From an uncultured Porphyromonadaceae bacterium (GTDB lineage Bacteria; Bacteroidota; Bacteroidia; Bacteroidales; Muribaculaceae): a stretch of 12,773 nt of DNA. The position numbers and the translations under genes are program-made. Every line of letters begins with the position of its first letter. The stretch's first letter is position 1. Under the pieces are notes generated by a model. That model saw only the letters and a list, made by a program, of their open reading frames with translations, was not told where the DNA came from and did not search any database. The stretch covers positions 1 through 12,773 of the forward strand of contig UROS01000058.1 in the NCBI GenBank assembly GCA_900549445.1, given 5' to 3'. Below are positions 12,760 through 12,773 of this stretch, piece by piece.

Positions 12760-12773
12760 TAAGTCTGCTATGT

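Noticed and set aside
12256..12768. Direct repeat TTATAAGTCTGC at 12256-12267 and 12757-12768
   Set aside because: Several exact 12-bp repeats are expected by chance in a window of this size; not evidence of an element or deletion scar by itself.

Overview
This 12.8 kb window looks like chromosomal DNA from a gut-type member of the order Bacteroidales, possibly Muribaculaceae; the family-level guess is weak. The reasons are that most genes start 20-30 bp after the Bacteroidota -7 box TAnnTTTG without strong Shine-Dalgarno sites, and that the gene families (porin O/P, a CarboxypepD_reg-like surface protein, EFR1-type ferredoxin, single-domain EamA transporter) are common there. No rRNA, tRNA, CRISPR array, transposase or phage gene was recognised. 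The window is ordinary accessory chromosome with several decayed genes and some notable regulatory DNA.

Layout. 1-159: hairpins and the terminator of the first operon. 160-2289 (minus): a zinc/cadmium/lead-type P1B ATPase and, just upstream, a free 71-residue HMA metal-binding protein. 2341-2640: a GC-rich, hairpin-rich block with no believable gene. 2668-3084 (plus): a Fur-family metalloregulator, divergent from the metal pump and probably its regulator. 3081-3602 (minus): an unrecognised 173-residue protein whose stop codon overlaps that of fur. 3956-4372 (plus): a five-helix EamA protein. 4405-5576 (minus): a porin O/P protein preceded by a previously easy-to-miss 51-residue membrane protein, coupled through ATGA. 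5780-6580 (plus): a PAP2 phosphatase. 6760-8300 (plus): a RibD/DHFR-like reductase and an aldo/keto reductase, probably one operon. 8614-9132 (plus): an Ogt-type DNA alkyltransferase. 9222-12190 (minus): an AraC regulator, a 59-residue [4Fe-4S] fragment, a YqhD-type metal-dependent alcohol/aldehyde dehydrogenase and a lipoprotein-anchored flavodoxin-fold protein. 12256-12630 (minus): a truncated CarboxypepD_reg-like protein.

How the genes may work together. The left part is a metal efflux module with its own sensor. The right part is rich in small-molecule redox enzymes (RibD-like, AKR, ADH, flavodoxin-fold), next to a DNA alkyl-damage repair enzyme. The AraC/ADH pair resembles the E. coli YqhC/YqhD reactive-aldehyde response, so a carbonyl-stress role is a reasonable but unproven reading.

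The strongest unexplained signals are: (i) a 21-bp element with a GCGA-N5-TCGC core, present twice 3 kb apart in opposite orientation, each time exactly 18 bp before TTATCTTTGC; (ii) a 32-bp near-perfect palindrome between the divergent porin and PAP2 promoters; (iii) a strong hairpin placed right after a good promoter at 8315-8363, a small-RNA candidate; (iv) the lipoprotein flavodoxin-like enzyme that has a His-rich stretch where relatives often have cysteines.
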